34,540 nucleotides of DNA. Source: a virus. The stretch covers positions 1 to 34,540 of the IMG/VR virus record IMGVR_UViG_3300049733_000321. One strand, 5' to 3'. Under the pieces are notes generated by a model. That model worked only from the letters and a program-made list of their open reading frames with translations. It searched no databases and was not told the DNA's origin. The position numbers and the translations under genes were made by a program. Positions 22,532 to 29,470 of this stretch are shown here, piece by piece. Numbering within the stretch: the first letter of the stretch is position 1; each line of letters starts with the position of its first letter.

Positions 22532-22759
22532 CTATGCGGTCTTGCAACCCGGCGATTCGAAGAACCACGCGTCGTTCCAGGGTATGCCGCGCTCGGCGGC
22601 GGCCTGGCGGATCGCCCGCATCTCGTCGAGCGACGGCGACACCCCTTCAAGGTCGTTTTCCCACCGCGAGACGGACGCCTGCGCGACCCCGGCAAGGGAG
22701 GCGAATTCGATTTGCGTGACCTGGAAGACGTGCTTCCGAATGTAGCGGAGCGCGTTCAT
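22532..22759 (-). CDS. XRE/Cro-type helix-turn-helix regulator
   Basis: The 75-residue protein has the HTH at about 12-36 (VFQVTQIEFASLAGVAQASV then SRWEND). The C-terminal part (PSLDEMRAIRQAAAERGIPW, NDAWFFE) is a short helix typical of phage Cro-like proteins. It is the first gene of the leftward unit and diverges from another regulator. The operator palindrome starts one base before its ATG, leaving no room for an SD, so the mRNA may be leaderless. Small size and lack of a dimerisation/cleavage domain favour a Cro-like role, but repressor is possible. Confidence 0.85.
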   Translation of the reverse strand: MNALRYIRKHVFQVTQIEFASLAGVAQASVSRWENDLEGVSPSLDEMRAIRQAAAERGIPWNDAWFFESPGCKTA

Positions 22760-22787
22760 GGCCGTATACTATGCGTGCATACGGCCA
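22759..22787. promoter_or_regulatory. Palindromic operator between divergent regulators
   Basis: TGGCCGTAT (22759-22767) and ATACGGCCA (22779-22787) are 9-base perfect arms. A second nested palindrome TATGC-GT-GCATA occupies 22770-22781. The site covers the start region of the leftward HTH gene and its -10-like TAGTAT (22771-22766). It shares ACTATRCGTGC and CCGTATAMT with a site at 23251-23278. Confidence 0.7.
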
Positions 22788-22812
22788 ATGATGAAAGGCA
22801 AAAAATATACAG

Positions 22813-22841
22813 CTGCAAATTTAACTTTTTTATTCTATGCT
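22813..22841 (+). promoter_or_regulatory. Candidate promoter for the rightward regulator
   Basis: CTGCAA (22813-22818) and TATGCT (22836-22841) are spaced by 17 bases, giving a start at about 22848, the A of the chosen ATG. That would make this mRNA leaderless too. The -35 match is poor (three of six), so confidence is low. Confidence 0.35.
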
Positions 22842-22847
22842 GGATAT

Positions 22848-23177
22848 ATGGGCGCTATGGATGCAGCCCAAAAATTGCGACGGATTCTCGACCATACCCA
22901 CTGGAACCAGCAGGAACTGGCCGACCGCCTAGGGGTTTCGCAGCCTACCGTCAACCGCTGGCTGAACCGACGAATCCGCTGGCTGTCGGCGGATCACCGT
23001 GATCGCATTGACAATTTATATCGGGAAGTCTTTGGTCCCGCCGAACTGTCGCTATCCGACGCCTATTTCTGGCCGTCTTCGTTGACGCAGCGGATGCTGC
23101 TGCTGGAGCCGCAGAAACAGGAGACGATCTTCTCCATCATCGCGCTCGCCATCACGCTCGCCGAACGTCACGATTGA
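22848..23177 (+). CDS. Helix-turn-helix regulator of the rightward unit
   Basis: The 109-residue protein has the HTH at about 17-43 (HWNQQELADRLGVSQPTVNR then WLNRR), followed by a helix (HRDRIDNLYREVFG). A C-terminal part has a hydrophobic end (ETIFSIIALAITLAERH). The frame is open upstream to 22758, but that start lies inside the operator, so 22848 (or 22857, MDAAQK) is more likely. It could be the lysogeny repressor or a Cro-like protein. It lacks a LexA/CI-type autocleavage domain. It is flanked by two related operator sites. Confidence 0.8.
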   Translation: MGAMDAAQKLRRILDHTHWNQQELADRLGVSQPTVNRWLNRRIRWLSADHRDRIDNLYREVFGPAELSLSDAYFWPSSLTQRMLLLEPQKQETIFSIIALAITLAERHD

Positions 23178-23188
23178 GTTCCGGCAAC

Positions 23189-23206
23189 AAGAGCCTTGAG
23201 GCTCTT
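23189..23206 (+). terminator. Hairpin after the rightward regulator gene
   Basis: AAGAGCC and GGCTCTT form a perfect 7-bp stem with a TTGA loop, 11 bases after the stop codon. The downstream T run is weak (TTATG), so termination may be partial. Confidence 0.5.
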
Positions 23207-23243
23207 ATGCGGCTACGCACAATTATTTAGATACGCAACACGC

Positions 23244-23278
23244 TTGACGCCCGTATAATCGCGTAGCACTATACGTGC
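23244..23278. promoter_or_regulatory. Second operator-like region and promoter elements
   Basis: This holds CCGTATAAT (23251-23259) and ACTATACGTGC (23268-23278). They match CCGTATACT and ACTATGCGTGC of the 22760 operator at eight of nine and ten of eleven bases. TTGACG (23244-23249) and TATAAT-like sequences suggest a promoter for the 23409 gene under the same regulator. Exact -35/-10 pairing is not resolved. Confidence 0.55.
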
Positions 23279-23408
23279 TTGGTTAATGCTTCCTTGCCGG
23301 CCGCGCCCATCCGCCCCCGTCGAGGCACCGCCTGAAAAGCAAAGCCTGCAAACGACCCGCGCACTGGCCGGGCGCCCGATGCGGCTATTGGTCCAGGGAG
23401 TTCCGCGT

Positions 23409-24158
23409 ATGGACGCACTGATTTCCAATGAAATGACCGAGGCGGAATATGACCGCCAGCGCGCCGAGCTTAGAGCAACCTATGGCGACAGCGCACGTGA
23501 GGCCGGCATTCGCCGCGAGCAGGCACTGGCCCGGCTGTTCCACCAATCCGGCTGGACCCAGGAACACCTGGCCCAGAAGGAGGGCGTGTCACTCGCGGAA
23601 GCAAGCCGTAGACTGATCTTCGGGCGGTTTCTTGACTTTTCTCCAATTAGAGAAAGTGCCGAAAACCCCGTTAAAACCCTCACTCAAGGCCGTTTTTTCA
23701 CTTACTGGCGGCAGACCGACACCATTGGCAACGAGCGCAAGCGCTTCCAGAAGGTGCTCGACCTGATCGCCGCCGATGCCACTATCGAAAAGGCCGGCGC
23801 GAGCGATCTGCCCAAAAAGATCATCGACGAATATGGCGACGGCGAATGGCATCTGCTGGCCACCGTCGTCGATTTCCTCGGCGAGGACGAAAAGGTCTGC
23901 GCCGCCGCCCTTGAAAAGGTGGCCAAGAACAAGACGTTCCAGTGCAAGGTTGAACGGAAGCCTTATGGCGCATCGTTCAAGTTCGTCATCTATCGCCAGC
24001 ATGATGCCGTAGGCATCCCCGAGCTGGTGCAGAAACTCGGTCCCATCATCAAGGAACTGGTAGAGGAAGGCAAGAAAGGCCCTGCCCGGATTTCCGGTCA
24101 GCAGGTGACCGCACTTGCCGTAAGGCTCCAGCACCTCCTCGATGAATGGCGCGAGTAG
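23409..24158 (+). CDS. Unrecognised early protein with an HTH-like region
   Basis: The 249-residue protein starts at ATG 23409 with SD GGGAG eight bases upstream. Residues about 38-70 look like a helix-turn-helix (ALARLFHQSGWTQEHLAQKE then GVSLAEASRRL). The rest is mixed alpha/beta with no recognised family (FFTYWRQTDTIGNERKRFQK; HLLATVVDFLGEDEKVCAAA; GPARISGQQVTALAVRLQHL). It is the first gene after the regulator, controlled by the second operator site, and is followed by a 9-bp inverted repeat. It may act with the next gene in DNA replication, partition or control; no function is assigned. Confidence 0.75.
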   Translation: MDALISNEMTEAEYDRQRAELRATYGDSAREAGIRREQALARLFHQSGWTQEHLAQKEGVSLAEASRRLIFGRFLDFSPIRESAENPVKTLTQGRFFTYWRQTDTIGNERKRFQKVLDLIAADATIEKAGASDLPKKIIDEYGDGEWHLLATVVDFLGEDEKVCAAALEKVAKNKTFQCKVERKPYGASFKFVIYRQHDAVGIPELVQKLGPIIKELVEEGKKGPARISGQQVTALAVRLQHLLDEWRE

Positions 24159-24194
24159 CCGGACGTTGATCCTGTGCGTGCGTTCACGTCCGGC
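24158..24194 (+). terminator. Inverted repeat after the 249-residue gene
   Basis: GCCGGACGT (24158-24166) and ACGTCCGGC (24186-24194) form a perfect 9-bp stem with a 19-base loop, directly at the stop codon, followed by TTCCTTC. It may be an attenuator that lowers transcription into the next gene. Confidence 0.5.
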
Positions 24195-24229
24195 TTCCTT
24201 CAATTGCCGCACTGTATGGAGTAGGCAAT

Positions 24230-25111
24230 ATGTCCGCAACTGTGCCTTTTACGCTGCTTACAGCCACGACCAGCCCGCTTACCTATGAAAAGGCGGTCGA
24301 GTTCAACAACATGCAGAAGGCGCCAACCGAACGTGAGCTTCTGCCCAAGCGCCTGAAAGACCTGCGTGAGAAATTTGAGTCCGGTCTTGGCGTCACCTGC
24401 CATTGGGCAACCGCCGAACTCGGCGAACAGATCTACCGCATGAATGGCCAGCACTCCGCAAATGTGTTGACCGACATGAATGGTGCCTTCCCGGAAGGCC
24501 TGCAGGTCCACATCGACCATTACAAGGTCGAGGACATGGAAGGCTTGGTCTTGCTGTTCCGGCAGTTCGATCCGCGCGAGTCCGGCCGCTCGGCCGGCGA
24601 TGTCGCCGGTGCTTACCAGGGTCTGGAATCGGATCTGACCGACGTGGCCAAGCCGATCGCCAAACTGTCGATTGAGGGTATCGCCTGGCATAACGAAAAC
24701 GTCGAAGGCCTGCCGGCGCTGAAAGGCGACGACAAGTATACGCTGTTCCACAACAAGACTTATCATCCGTTCCTTGTGTGGACGAATGGCCTGTTCGGCA
24801 TCAAGACGCCGGAACTGCGTCGCGCCCAGATTCTGGCCGCCATGTACGGCACCTGGCGCATCAATGGGCCGGAGGCCGAAAAGTTCTGGGATGAGGTCGC
24901 CCGCGGCGGGATCCAGAATGACGACGATGCGCCGTCGAGCAAGCTCGATGCCTGGCTGGAAGGTCTGAAAGCCGCACCGCAGGGTCACAAGGTCAAGCCA
25001 GCGCATTTCTATCAGGCGTCGATCTTCGCCTGGAACGCCTTCCGCCGCGGCGAGAAGGTCAAGACGATCAAGCATGACACCAGCAAGGGTTTCCTCGCGA
25101 TCGTCGAGTAA
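24230..25111 (+). CDS. Unrecognised protein with a DGQHR-like (ParB/sulfiredoxin-like) motif
   Basis: The 293-residue protein has SD GGAG eight bases before the ATG. It contains YRMNGQHSANVL at about 69-80, resembling the D/N-GQHR motif of the ParB/Srx-like superfamily. A LLFRQFDPRESGRSAGDVAG block at about 108-127 resembles the segment that follows this motif in those proteins. The C-terminal half is helical, with HNKTYHPFLVWTNGLFGIK and a KAAPQGHKVKPAHFYQASIF region. It is the last gene before a strong terminator, suggesting an independently expressed early pair with the 249-residue gene. Activity is unknown; ParB-like binding or NTPase function is speculation. Confidence 0.7.
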   Translation: MSATVPFTLLTATTSPLTYEKAVEFNNMQKAPTERELLPKRLKDLREKFESGLGVTCHWATAELGEQIYRMNGQHSANVLTDMNGAFPEGLQVHIDHYKVEDMEGLVLLFRQFDPRESGRSAGDVAGAYQGLESDLTDVAKPIAKLSIEGIAWHNENVEGLPALKGDDKYTLFHNKTYHPFLVWTNGLFGIKTPELRRAQILAAMYGTWRINGPEAEKFWDEVARGGIQNDDDAPSSKLDAWLEGLKAAPQGHKVKPAHFYQASIFAWNAFRRGEKVKTIKHDTSKGFLAIVE

Positions 25112-25120
25112 ATCCGGTTC

Positions 25121-25154
25121 CCGGCGGCAGGCGTCTTCTGCCGCCGGTCTTTTT
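25121..25154 (+). terminator. Strong intrinsic terminator of the early pair
   Basis: CCGGCGGCAG (25121-25130) and CTGCCGCCGG (25138-25147) form a perfect 10-bp GC-rich stem with a 7-base loop, followed by TCTTTTTG. It is the clearest terminator on the plus strand and ends the 23409-25111 unit. Confidence 0.9.
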
Positions 25155-25228
25155 GTTCCGTAAAGCGTTCACCCGCGTAGAAGGGTAAAACCATGTTCCC
25201 GTGTGAAAAGAACCTCGAAAGAGGATTG

Positions 25229-25378
25229 ATGTTGCTTGGCGCACCCACCGAAATTCGCGATTTGCTGCAGCGCGGTGGCGTTGTCGTCACGCCTTGCATG
25301 TGCTGCGGCAATGGCCATCTGCTTGCCATCCGCCAGCATGGCTTGAGGTTCGAGGTGACAACCGTCACGAGGCATTGA
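25229..25378 (+). CDS. Hypothetical small protein with a CxxC motif
   Basis: A 49-residue protein (MLLGAPTEIRDLLQRGGVVV) with CMCC near residues 23-26, a possible zinc knuckle or redox pair, and a beta-strand end (LRFEVTTVTRH). The start at 25229 has an AGAGGA SD; an earlier in-frame ATG at 25193 is possible. The stop is directly followed by the ATG of the next gene. Function unknown. Confidence 0.6.
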   Translation: MLLGAPTEIRDLLQRGGVVVTPCMCCGNGHLLAIRQHGLRFEVTTVTRH

Positions 25379-25618
25379 ATGACAGCATCACGTCCCACCC
25401 TTGCCGAGCTGCGCGCCCGCCTGGCCGACGCCGAGGACGAATACGGGCGCTGCCAGTATATCGACCACTGGCCTTCGGCGCTGGCCTGCCGCGACAGATG
25501 GCGCAGCACGATCGACCGGCTGACAGCGGAAATCACCCGCATCGAAAGCGAGGACGACAGCCGCGCCGACCGCATGGCCGGGTTGTGGAAGGCCGGAAGG
25601 ACCGACGAAGGTGATTGA
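25379..25618 (+). CDS. Hypothetical coiled-coil protein
   Basis: The 79-residue protein is mainly helical: LAELRARLADAEDEYGRCQY then ACRDRWRSTIDRLTAEITRI, with a charged tail. It starts at the base after the previous stop and overlaps the YqaJ-like gene by eight bases, so it belongs to the recombination operon. No function is recognised. Confidence 0.65.
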   Translation: MTASRPTLAELRARLADAEDEYGRCQYIDHWPSALACRDRWRSTIDRLTAEITRIESEDDSRADRMAGLWKAGRTDEGD

Positions 25619-26519
25619 GCAGCGCGCCATCACCAGCCGCGAGACGTGGCTTTCCTGGCGCAAGTCCTTCCTCGGCGCCAGCGAAATCGCCGCAGCGGCC
25701 GGGCTGGATCCGTGGCGCAGCCGGCTGCACCTCTTCATGGAAAAGACCGGGCAGATCGACGGCCAGGCTTCCAATGATGCGATGGAGCGCGGGCTGCTGC
25801 TCGAGGTCGCGGCAATCGGCGCTTTCCGCAAGGAACACCCCGAACACGAGATCATCCAGCCCAACGTTTTCGTTTGCGACACCGAGGCAAAGCTGTCCTG
25901 CACGCCGGACGCCTGGATCACCAACGACGAGAGCGGCAAGCGCATCAACGTCCAGATCAAGTGCACCAGCCCGGCCAGCTTTGAAAAATGGAACGGCGCC
26001 GTCCCGGTCTATTACCAGCTTCAATGCTGCTGCGAGGCGATGCTGGCCGACTGCGCCGGCTCGATCCTTGCCGTGTTCCTGGTCGACAGCTGGTCGGCGC
26101 GCATGCGCTATTTTTCGATCCCGCGCCACCCGGCCGCCGAGGAGCGCATCCGCGCCCTTGCCGCTGAGTTCTGGCGCGACATCGAGGCAGGCCATATGCC
26201 GCCGCCAGACTATGCCAGAGATGCCGAGCTGGTGACAAAACTGTTTCCGCCGCGCCCCGACGTGCCGGTGATCGACCTTTCGGAGGACAACCGGCTCGGC
26301 CAGGCATTGGAGCGGCGCGCCCGGCGAAAGGCCTACATCAAGGCGGCGGAAGATTGGTGCAAGTCGGTCGAGGCCGAGCTGATCCATAAGCTCGCCGGCG
26401 CCGAACGTGCCACGCTGCCGGGCTGGCGCATTTCGCACAAAATGCAGCACCGGCAAGGCTACCAGGTCGCAGCCAGGGATGCGGCGGTGCTCAGGATTGC
26501 AAGGGAGAAGGAAGGATGA
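25611..26519 (+). CDS. YqaJ-like viral recombinase (exonuclease)
   Basis: The 302-residue protein matches the YqaJ/lambda Exo-like nuclease family. It has WLSWRKSFLGASEIAAAAGL near 13-32 (the GASE motif with an active-site Glu) and AMERGLLLEVAAIGAF near 57-72. The metal-binding core is LSCTPDAWI (Asp near 103) and NVQIKCTSP (Gln-x-Lys near 117-119). It resects DNA 5' to 3' so that the Bet-like partner encoded next can anneal single strands. The start is GTG with an upstream GAAGG. Its stop overlaps the bet start by four bases (ATGA). The C-terminal 90 residues are helical and lack a recognised domain. Confidence 0.92.
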   Translation: MIEQRAITSRETWLSWRKSFLGASEIAAAAGLDPWRSRLHLFMEKTGQIDGQASNDAMERGLLLEVAAIGAFRKEHPEHEIIQPNVFVCDTEAKLSCTPDAWITNDESGKRINVQIKCTSPASFEKWNGAVPVYYQLQCCCEAMLADCAGSILAVFLVDSWSARMRYFSIPRHPAAEERIRALAAEFWRDIEAGHMPPPDYARDAELVTKLFPPRPDVPVIDLSEDNRLGQALERRARRKAYIKAAEDWCKSVEAELIHKLAGAERATLPGWRISHKMQHRQGYQVAARDAAVLRIAREKEG

Positions 26520-27235
26520 CCGGCACATCGCTCATCACCCGGATGGCCGAACGGCGCCATCTCGATACGCAGCAATTTTATGACACGATCAAAAATACCG
26601 TGATGCCGAAGGCCGCGACGAAGGACCAGCTCGCCGCCTTCCTCATGGTCGCCGATCGTTATCAGCTCGATCCTCTGGCAAAGGAAATCTACGCCTTTCC
26701 GGGCAAGGGCGGCGGCATCACGCCGGTGGTCAGCGTGGACGGCTGGATCAACCTGGTGAACTCTCACCCACAGAGCAATGGTTTTGAGTTTTCCTATACC
26801 CAGGACAGCGAGGGAAAGCTCGCGTCCGTCACTTGTAGAATGTTCAGAAAAGATCGCGACCATCCCACCGTCGTGACCGAACTACTGCGCGAAAACTGGC
26901 GTGACACCGATCCCTGGCGGCAGATGCCGAGCCGCATGTTGAGGCACAAAGCATTCAAGGAAGCTGCCAGGTATTGTTATGGCTTCGCCGGCATCACCGA
27001 CGAGGACGAGGCCCGCGACATCGTGCGCGGCATCAACGCCGAGCACAGCCAAGCGGTGATCGTGCATGACCTTGACGCCTTTGCCGAAGGCCGGATCGGC
27101 AATCCTTCGACAGAAGATGTTCAGGACATGGGAGACTCGCCGGTTTCCGAAGCGCTAGCCGGCGAGGAAGGCGGCGGCGGTTCTCCTCAACGGCAACAGG
27201 CCGCCGCCGCTGATCGCCTGGAAAACCTGCCATGA
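26516..27235 (+). CDS. bet: Phage recombination protein Bet (RecT/Redbeta family)
   Basis: The 239-residue protein has the Bet signature: FLMVADRYQLDPLAKEIYAF near 42-61, then GKGGGITPVVSVDGWINLVN near 63-82. It also has RMLRHKAFKEAARYCYGFAG near 141-160. It binds single-stranded DNA and promotes annealing, acting with the adjacent YqaJ-like exonuclease as a Red-type recombination system for concatemer formation or repair. The C-terminal 50 residues are acidic and Gly/Gln-rich, as usual for the family. An SD (GAAGGAAGG) precedes the ATG inside the exonuclease gene. Confidence 0.93.
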   Translation: MTGTSLITRMAERRHLDTQQFYDTIKNTVMPKAATKDQLAAFLMVADRYQLDPLAKEIYAFPGKGGGITPVVSVDGWINLVNSHPQSNGFEFSYTQDSEGKLASVTCRMFRKDRDHPTVVTELLRENWRDTDPWRQMPSRMLRHKAFKEAARYCYGFAGITDEDEARDIVRGINAEHSQAVIVHDLDAFAEGRIGNPSTEDVQDMGDSPVSEALAGEEGGGGSPQRQQAAAADRLENLP

Positions 27236-27492
27236 ACCTCGATCTGGACGCCCTCGCGCTATCGGTCGACACCACCGAGCTGACGGGGAAGATCTCGCTG
27301 GAACTGGCGGACAAGGATCCCCGGGTGCAGGCATTGGTGCTGGCCGATCTTGTCTCGATTCACCTCTGCGGCTTTCCGCGATCGGCGCGCAAGGACATGC
27401 TGGGCATCCTGGTTGTGATGATCAATGACATGGTGCCCATCAACGAAGCGCGCATTTACGACGGCCTCGGCCATCCGCAGGACAGGAATTGA
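27232..27492 (+). CDS. Hypothetical protein in the recombination operon
   Basis: The 86-residue protein starts in an ATGA overlap with bet and ends in a TGATG overlap with the next gene. It is helical and fairly hydrophobic, with DPRVQALVLADLVSIHLCGF near 29-48 and RKDMLGILVVMINDMVPINE near 53-72. The pattern resembles small helical proteins of unknown role in prophage early regions. No family is recognised. Confidence 0.7.
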   Translation: MNLDLDALALSVDTTELTGKISLELADKDPRVQALVLADLVSIHLCGFPRSARKDMLGILVVMINDMVPINEARIYDGLGHPQDRN

Positions 27493-27725
27493 TGACCCTT
27501 CGCCAGGACGCCATCGCCTATCCGCCGCGCGGGCTTAGCCGCGAGGAAGCGGCGCGTTATGTCGGCGTCGGTACCACGAAGTTCGACGAGCTGGTCGGCG
27601 ACCGTCGCATGCCGAAGCCGCGCCGCATCGACGGCCGCACCGTGTGGGACCGCGTCGAACTCGACATCGCCTTTAGCGAGCTGCCGCACGAAGGCCAGCG
27701 CAATTTCTTCGATCGGGCGTCTTGA
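27492..27725 (+). CDS. AlpA/excisionase-like DNA-binding protein
   Basis: The 77-residue protein has the winged-helix pattern of AlpA/MerR-like factors: LSREEAARYVGVGTTKFDEL then VGDRRMPKPRRIDGRTVWDR and VELDIAFSEL. Such proteins act as excisionases or integrase regulators. The ATG shares one base with the preceding stop and has SD AGGA. It is one of two such genes upstream of the integrase, so one may be the recombination directionality factor. Confidence 0.8.
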   Translation: MTLRQDAIAYPPRGLSREEAARYVGVGTTKFDELVGDRRMPKPRRIDGRTVWDRVELDIAFSELPHEGQRNFFDRAS

Positions 27726-27782
27726 ATAGTACGGCATAGCGTGCCATGTTATGTCCCGTCAGCCTTACGGGAGCGCTTGCCA

Positions 27783-28001
27783 ATGCCCATAACCCTACCA
27801 CAGACAGATCGGATTTTGCGCGGCCCGGCGTCCGCCGCCAAGCTCGGCATCTCGCCGCGCCAGTTCCTTCGCGAAGTGGAAAAGGGGAACATCCCGGCAG
27901 GTATCCGGATCTCTGAAGGAGTCACCGGCTGGCGCGAAAGCACGCTGGACCGGGTGATCGCCGACCGCGAGCGTGGGCGGATGAGGACCGAACATGACTG
28001 A
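27783..28001 (+). CDS. Second AlpA-like small DNA-binding protein
   Basis: The 72-residue protein has SAAKLGISPRQFLREVEKGN then IPAGIRISEGVTGWRESTLD and RVIADRERG, again the AlpA-like winged-helix layout, but it differs clearly from the preceding one. The ATG at 27783 is chosen because GGGAG lies upstream; the frame extends further 5' without an SD. A 57-base gap with short inverted repeats precedes it. It overlaps the next gene by eight bases. It is a candidate excisionase. Confidence 0.75.
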   Translation: MPITLPQTDRILRGPASAAKLGISPRQFLREVEKGNIPAGIRISEGVTGWRESTLDRVIADRERGRMRTEHD

Positions 28002-28224
28002 CGCCATCACCCGCGATGATCTAAACGTCGCGCTTGCCGAGCTTCGTAAAGACATCGGCCGCGACATCGAATTGGCCGGCGAAAAGCTGCGCTCCGAATT
28101 CCGCGCCGATACGGTCACGCATGTGCGCTGGCTGGCCGGGCTGTTCATCGTCCAGTTCATCGCCACCGTCGGCGCCACGACCGGGCTGGTGTCCATCCTG
28201 ATCAATAACGCGAGGTTGCCATGA
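27994..28224 (+). CDS. Coiled-coil protein with one C-terminal membrane span
   Basis: The 76-residue protein has a charged helical N-terminal part (ITRDDLNVALAELRKDIGRD, LAGEKLRSEFRADTVTH). A hydrophobic span follows at about 46-69 (WLAGLFIVQFIATVGATTGL). The layout resembles DUF1640-like coiled-coil membrane proteins. It sits just upstream of a 44-residue coiled-coil peptide and overlaps its start by four bases. Function is unknown; it may anchor a complex at the membrane. Confidence 0.65.
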   Translation: MTDAITRDDLNVALAELRKDIGRDIELAGEKLRSEFRADTVTHVRWLAGLFIVQFIATVGATTGLVSILINNARLP

Positions 28225-28355
28225 CGAAAGAAGTGTTGGCCAAGATCCTGGAGCACCTCACAAACATCGAGGCCAGTCTCGACAGGATCGAGAAAACACT
28301 GATCGCCATGCGCGCCGAGATCAACCGCATCATCGCCCTGGAGCGGAAGAAATGA
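28221..28355 (+). CDS. 44-residue coiled-coil peptide
   Basis: Too short for usual gene finding, but bracketed by ATGA overlaps with the membrane protein before (28221-28224) and the integrase after (28352-28355). The sequence MTKEVLAKILEHLTNIEASL and DRIEKTLIAMRAEINRIIAL has regular heptads. It may pair with the preceding coiled-coil membrane protein. Function unknown. Confidence 0.65.
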   Translation: MTKEVLAKILEHLTNIEASLDRIEKTLIAMRAEINRIIALERKK

Positions 28356-29470
28356 AACATCCCGATTATCCCGGCGTCTCGTCATTCAAGGATAATCGCG
28401 GCATCATCCGCTGGCGCTTCCGCAAGACTGGACTGAAACCTTGTTACCTGCCCGGCGAGCCGCATTCACGCGAGTTCGATGCAATCTATCAGGCCGCAAT
28501 TGAAGGCCGCGCCGTTCGGCAAGCACCAATCATCAAGATGCCTGGCGCTGCATATCCAACCTCGCTCAATGCGGCCTGGTGCAAATTGCAGGAAACCGCC
28601 AAGTGGAAAAAGTTGGATCGGGAAAGTCAGTCTCTTTACGCGCGCTATGTTGAGGAATTCCTGCGTCGGCCGATCGGCTCGATGACGGCCGGAGATGGGC
28701 CGGTCGCTGATCTTCGGCCACGCCATATTGCCGCCGCGATGGACGACCTGGCGGATAAGCCGCACAAAGCCAAGCTGCTTTTGATCGGACTGAAAAAGCT
28801 GATGAAAGTAGCGATCTTGCAGGAATGGATTGAATACGATCCAACCTACGGCATTGAACCGCCGGACACCACCACGGATGGACATCTGGCCTGGCCGGCG
28901 CATATCTGCGCCAAATTCGAATTGCGCTGGCCAATTGGAACGCAAGCTCGCACCGCCTATGCGCTGGCCTTGTGGATGGGCAATCGGCGCAGCGATATTG
29001 CACTGTTGCGCTGGGATCAACTGACGACACGGATCATAGCATCTGAGGATGGATTGCGGCGCTCTGTTGAGGGATTCGCCTTCATTCAGTTCAAGGGACG
29101 CAATCGCAAGGGAACGGGCGAAATCTTCATTCCGATCACGCCAATGCTGGCGGAATCGCTGGCGCCATTGCCGCGAGGTACCGAGACCGTACTGACGCGC
29201 CAGGATGGTCAACCATACAATTACAAGTCGCTGACTGCGATGATGTGGCACTGGCGCAAGGCTGCCAGCATTGAAGGTAAGTATTCACTGCATGGCTTGC
29301 GCAAGGCGCTCGGCGGCATGCTCGCCGATGCCGAAGCTACCGGCCATCAATCCAAGGATGTTCTCGGCCATCGATCGATGGCTGAAGTCGACCGCTATTC
29401 TCGCTCCCGCAATCGCGCGGCTGGCTCGGTCACGGGAATGGAAAAAGTTGTCAAGCTGGTGCGTGGGTGA
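28352..29470 (+). CDS. int: Tyrosine recombinase integrase
   Basis: The 372-residue protein has an N-terminal arm-binding-type segment (MKHPDYPGVSSFKDNRG, then IIRWRFRKTGLKPCYLPGEP). A SAM-like core-binding domain spans about 70-165, and the catalytic domain carries Arg212 (GNRRSDIALLRW), Lys248 (FKGRN), His314-x-x-Arg317 (HGLRKALGG), His340 (LGHRS) and Tyr349 (VDRYSRS). All catalytic residues are present, so it should integrate the phage into the host chromosome. It follows two AlpA-like genes in the same operon. Its N-terminal segment resembles that of the next gene. Confidence 0.97.
   Translation: MKHPDYPGVSSFKDNRGIIRWRFRKTGLKPCYLPGEPHSREFDAIYQAAIEGRAVRQAPIIKMPGAAYPTSLNAAWCKLQETAKWKKLDRESQSLYARYVEEFLRRPIGSMTAGDGPVADLRPRHIAAAMDDLADKPHKAKLLLIGLKKLMKVAILQEWIEYDPTYGIEPPDTTTDGHLAWPAHICAKFELRWPIGTQARTAYALALWMGNRRSDIALLRWDQLTTRIIASEDGLRRSVEGFAFIQFKGRNRKGTGEIFIPITPMLAESLAPLPRGTETVLTRQDGQPYNYKSLTAMMWHWRKAASIEGKYSLHGLRKALGGMLADAEATGHQSKDVLGHRSMAEVDRYSRSRNRAAGSVTGMEKVVKLVRG

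Noticed and set aside
22481-23002. 173-codon plus-strand frame across the switch
   Set aside because: It crosses the leftward HTH gene antisense, the operator and the start of the rightward regulator, and its translation is low-complexity.
24200-25075. 291-codon minus-strand open frame, and a similar one at 23589-24239
   Set aside because: Both lie opposite the two early plus-strand genes, which have good SDs, natural composition and fitting terminators. The antisense frames have none of these.
28466-29251. 261-codon minus-strand open frame
   Set aside because: Antisense to the integrase, whose catalytic residues are all present on the plus strand.
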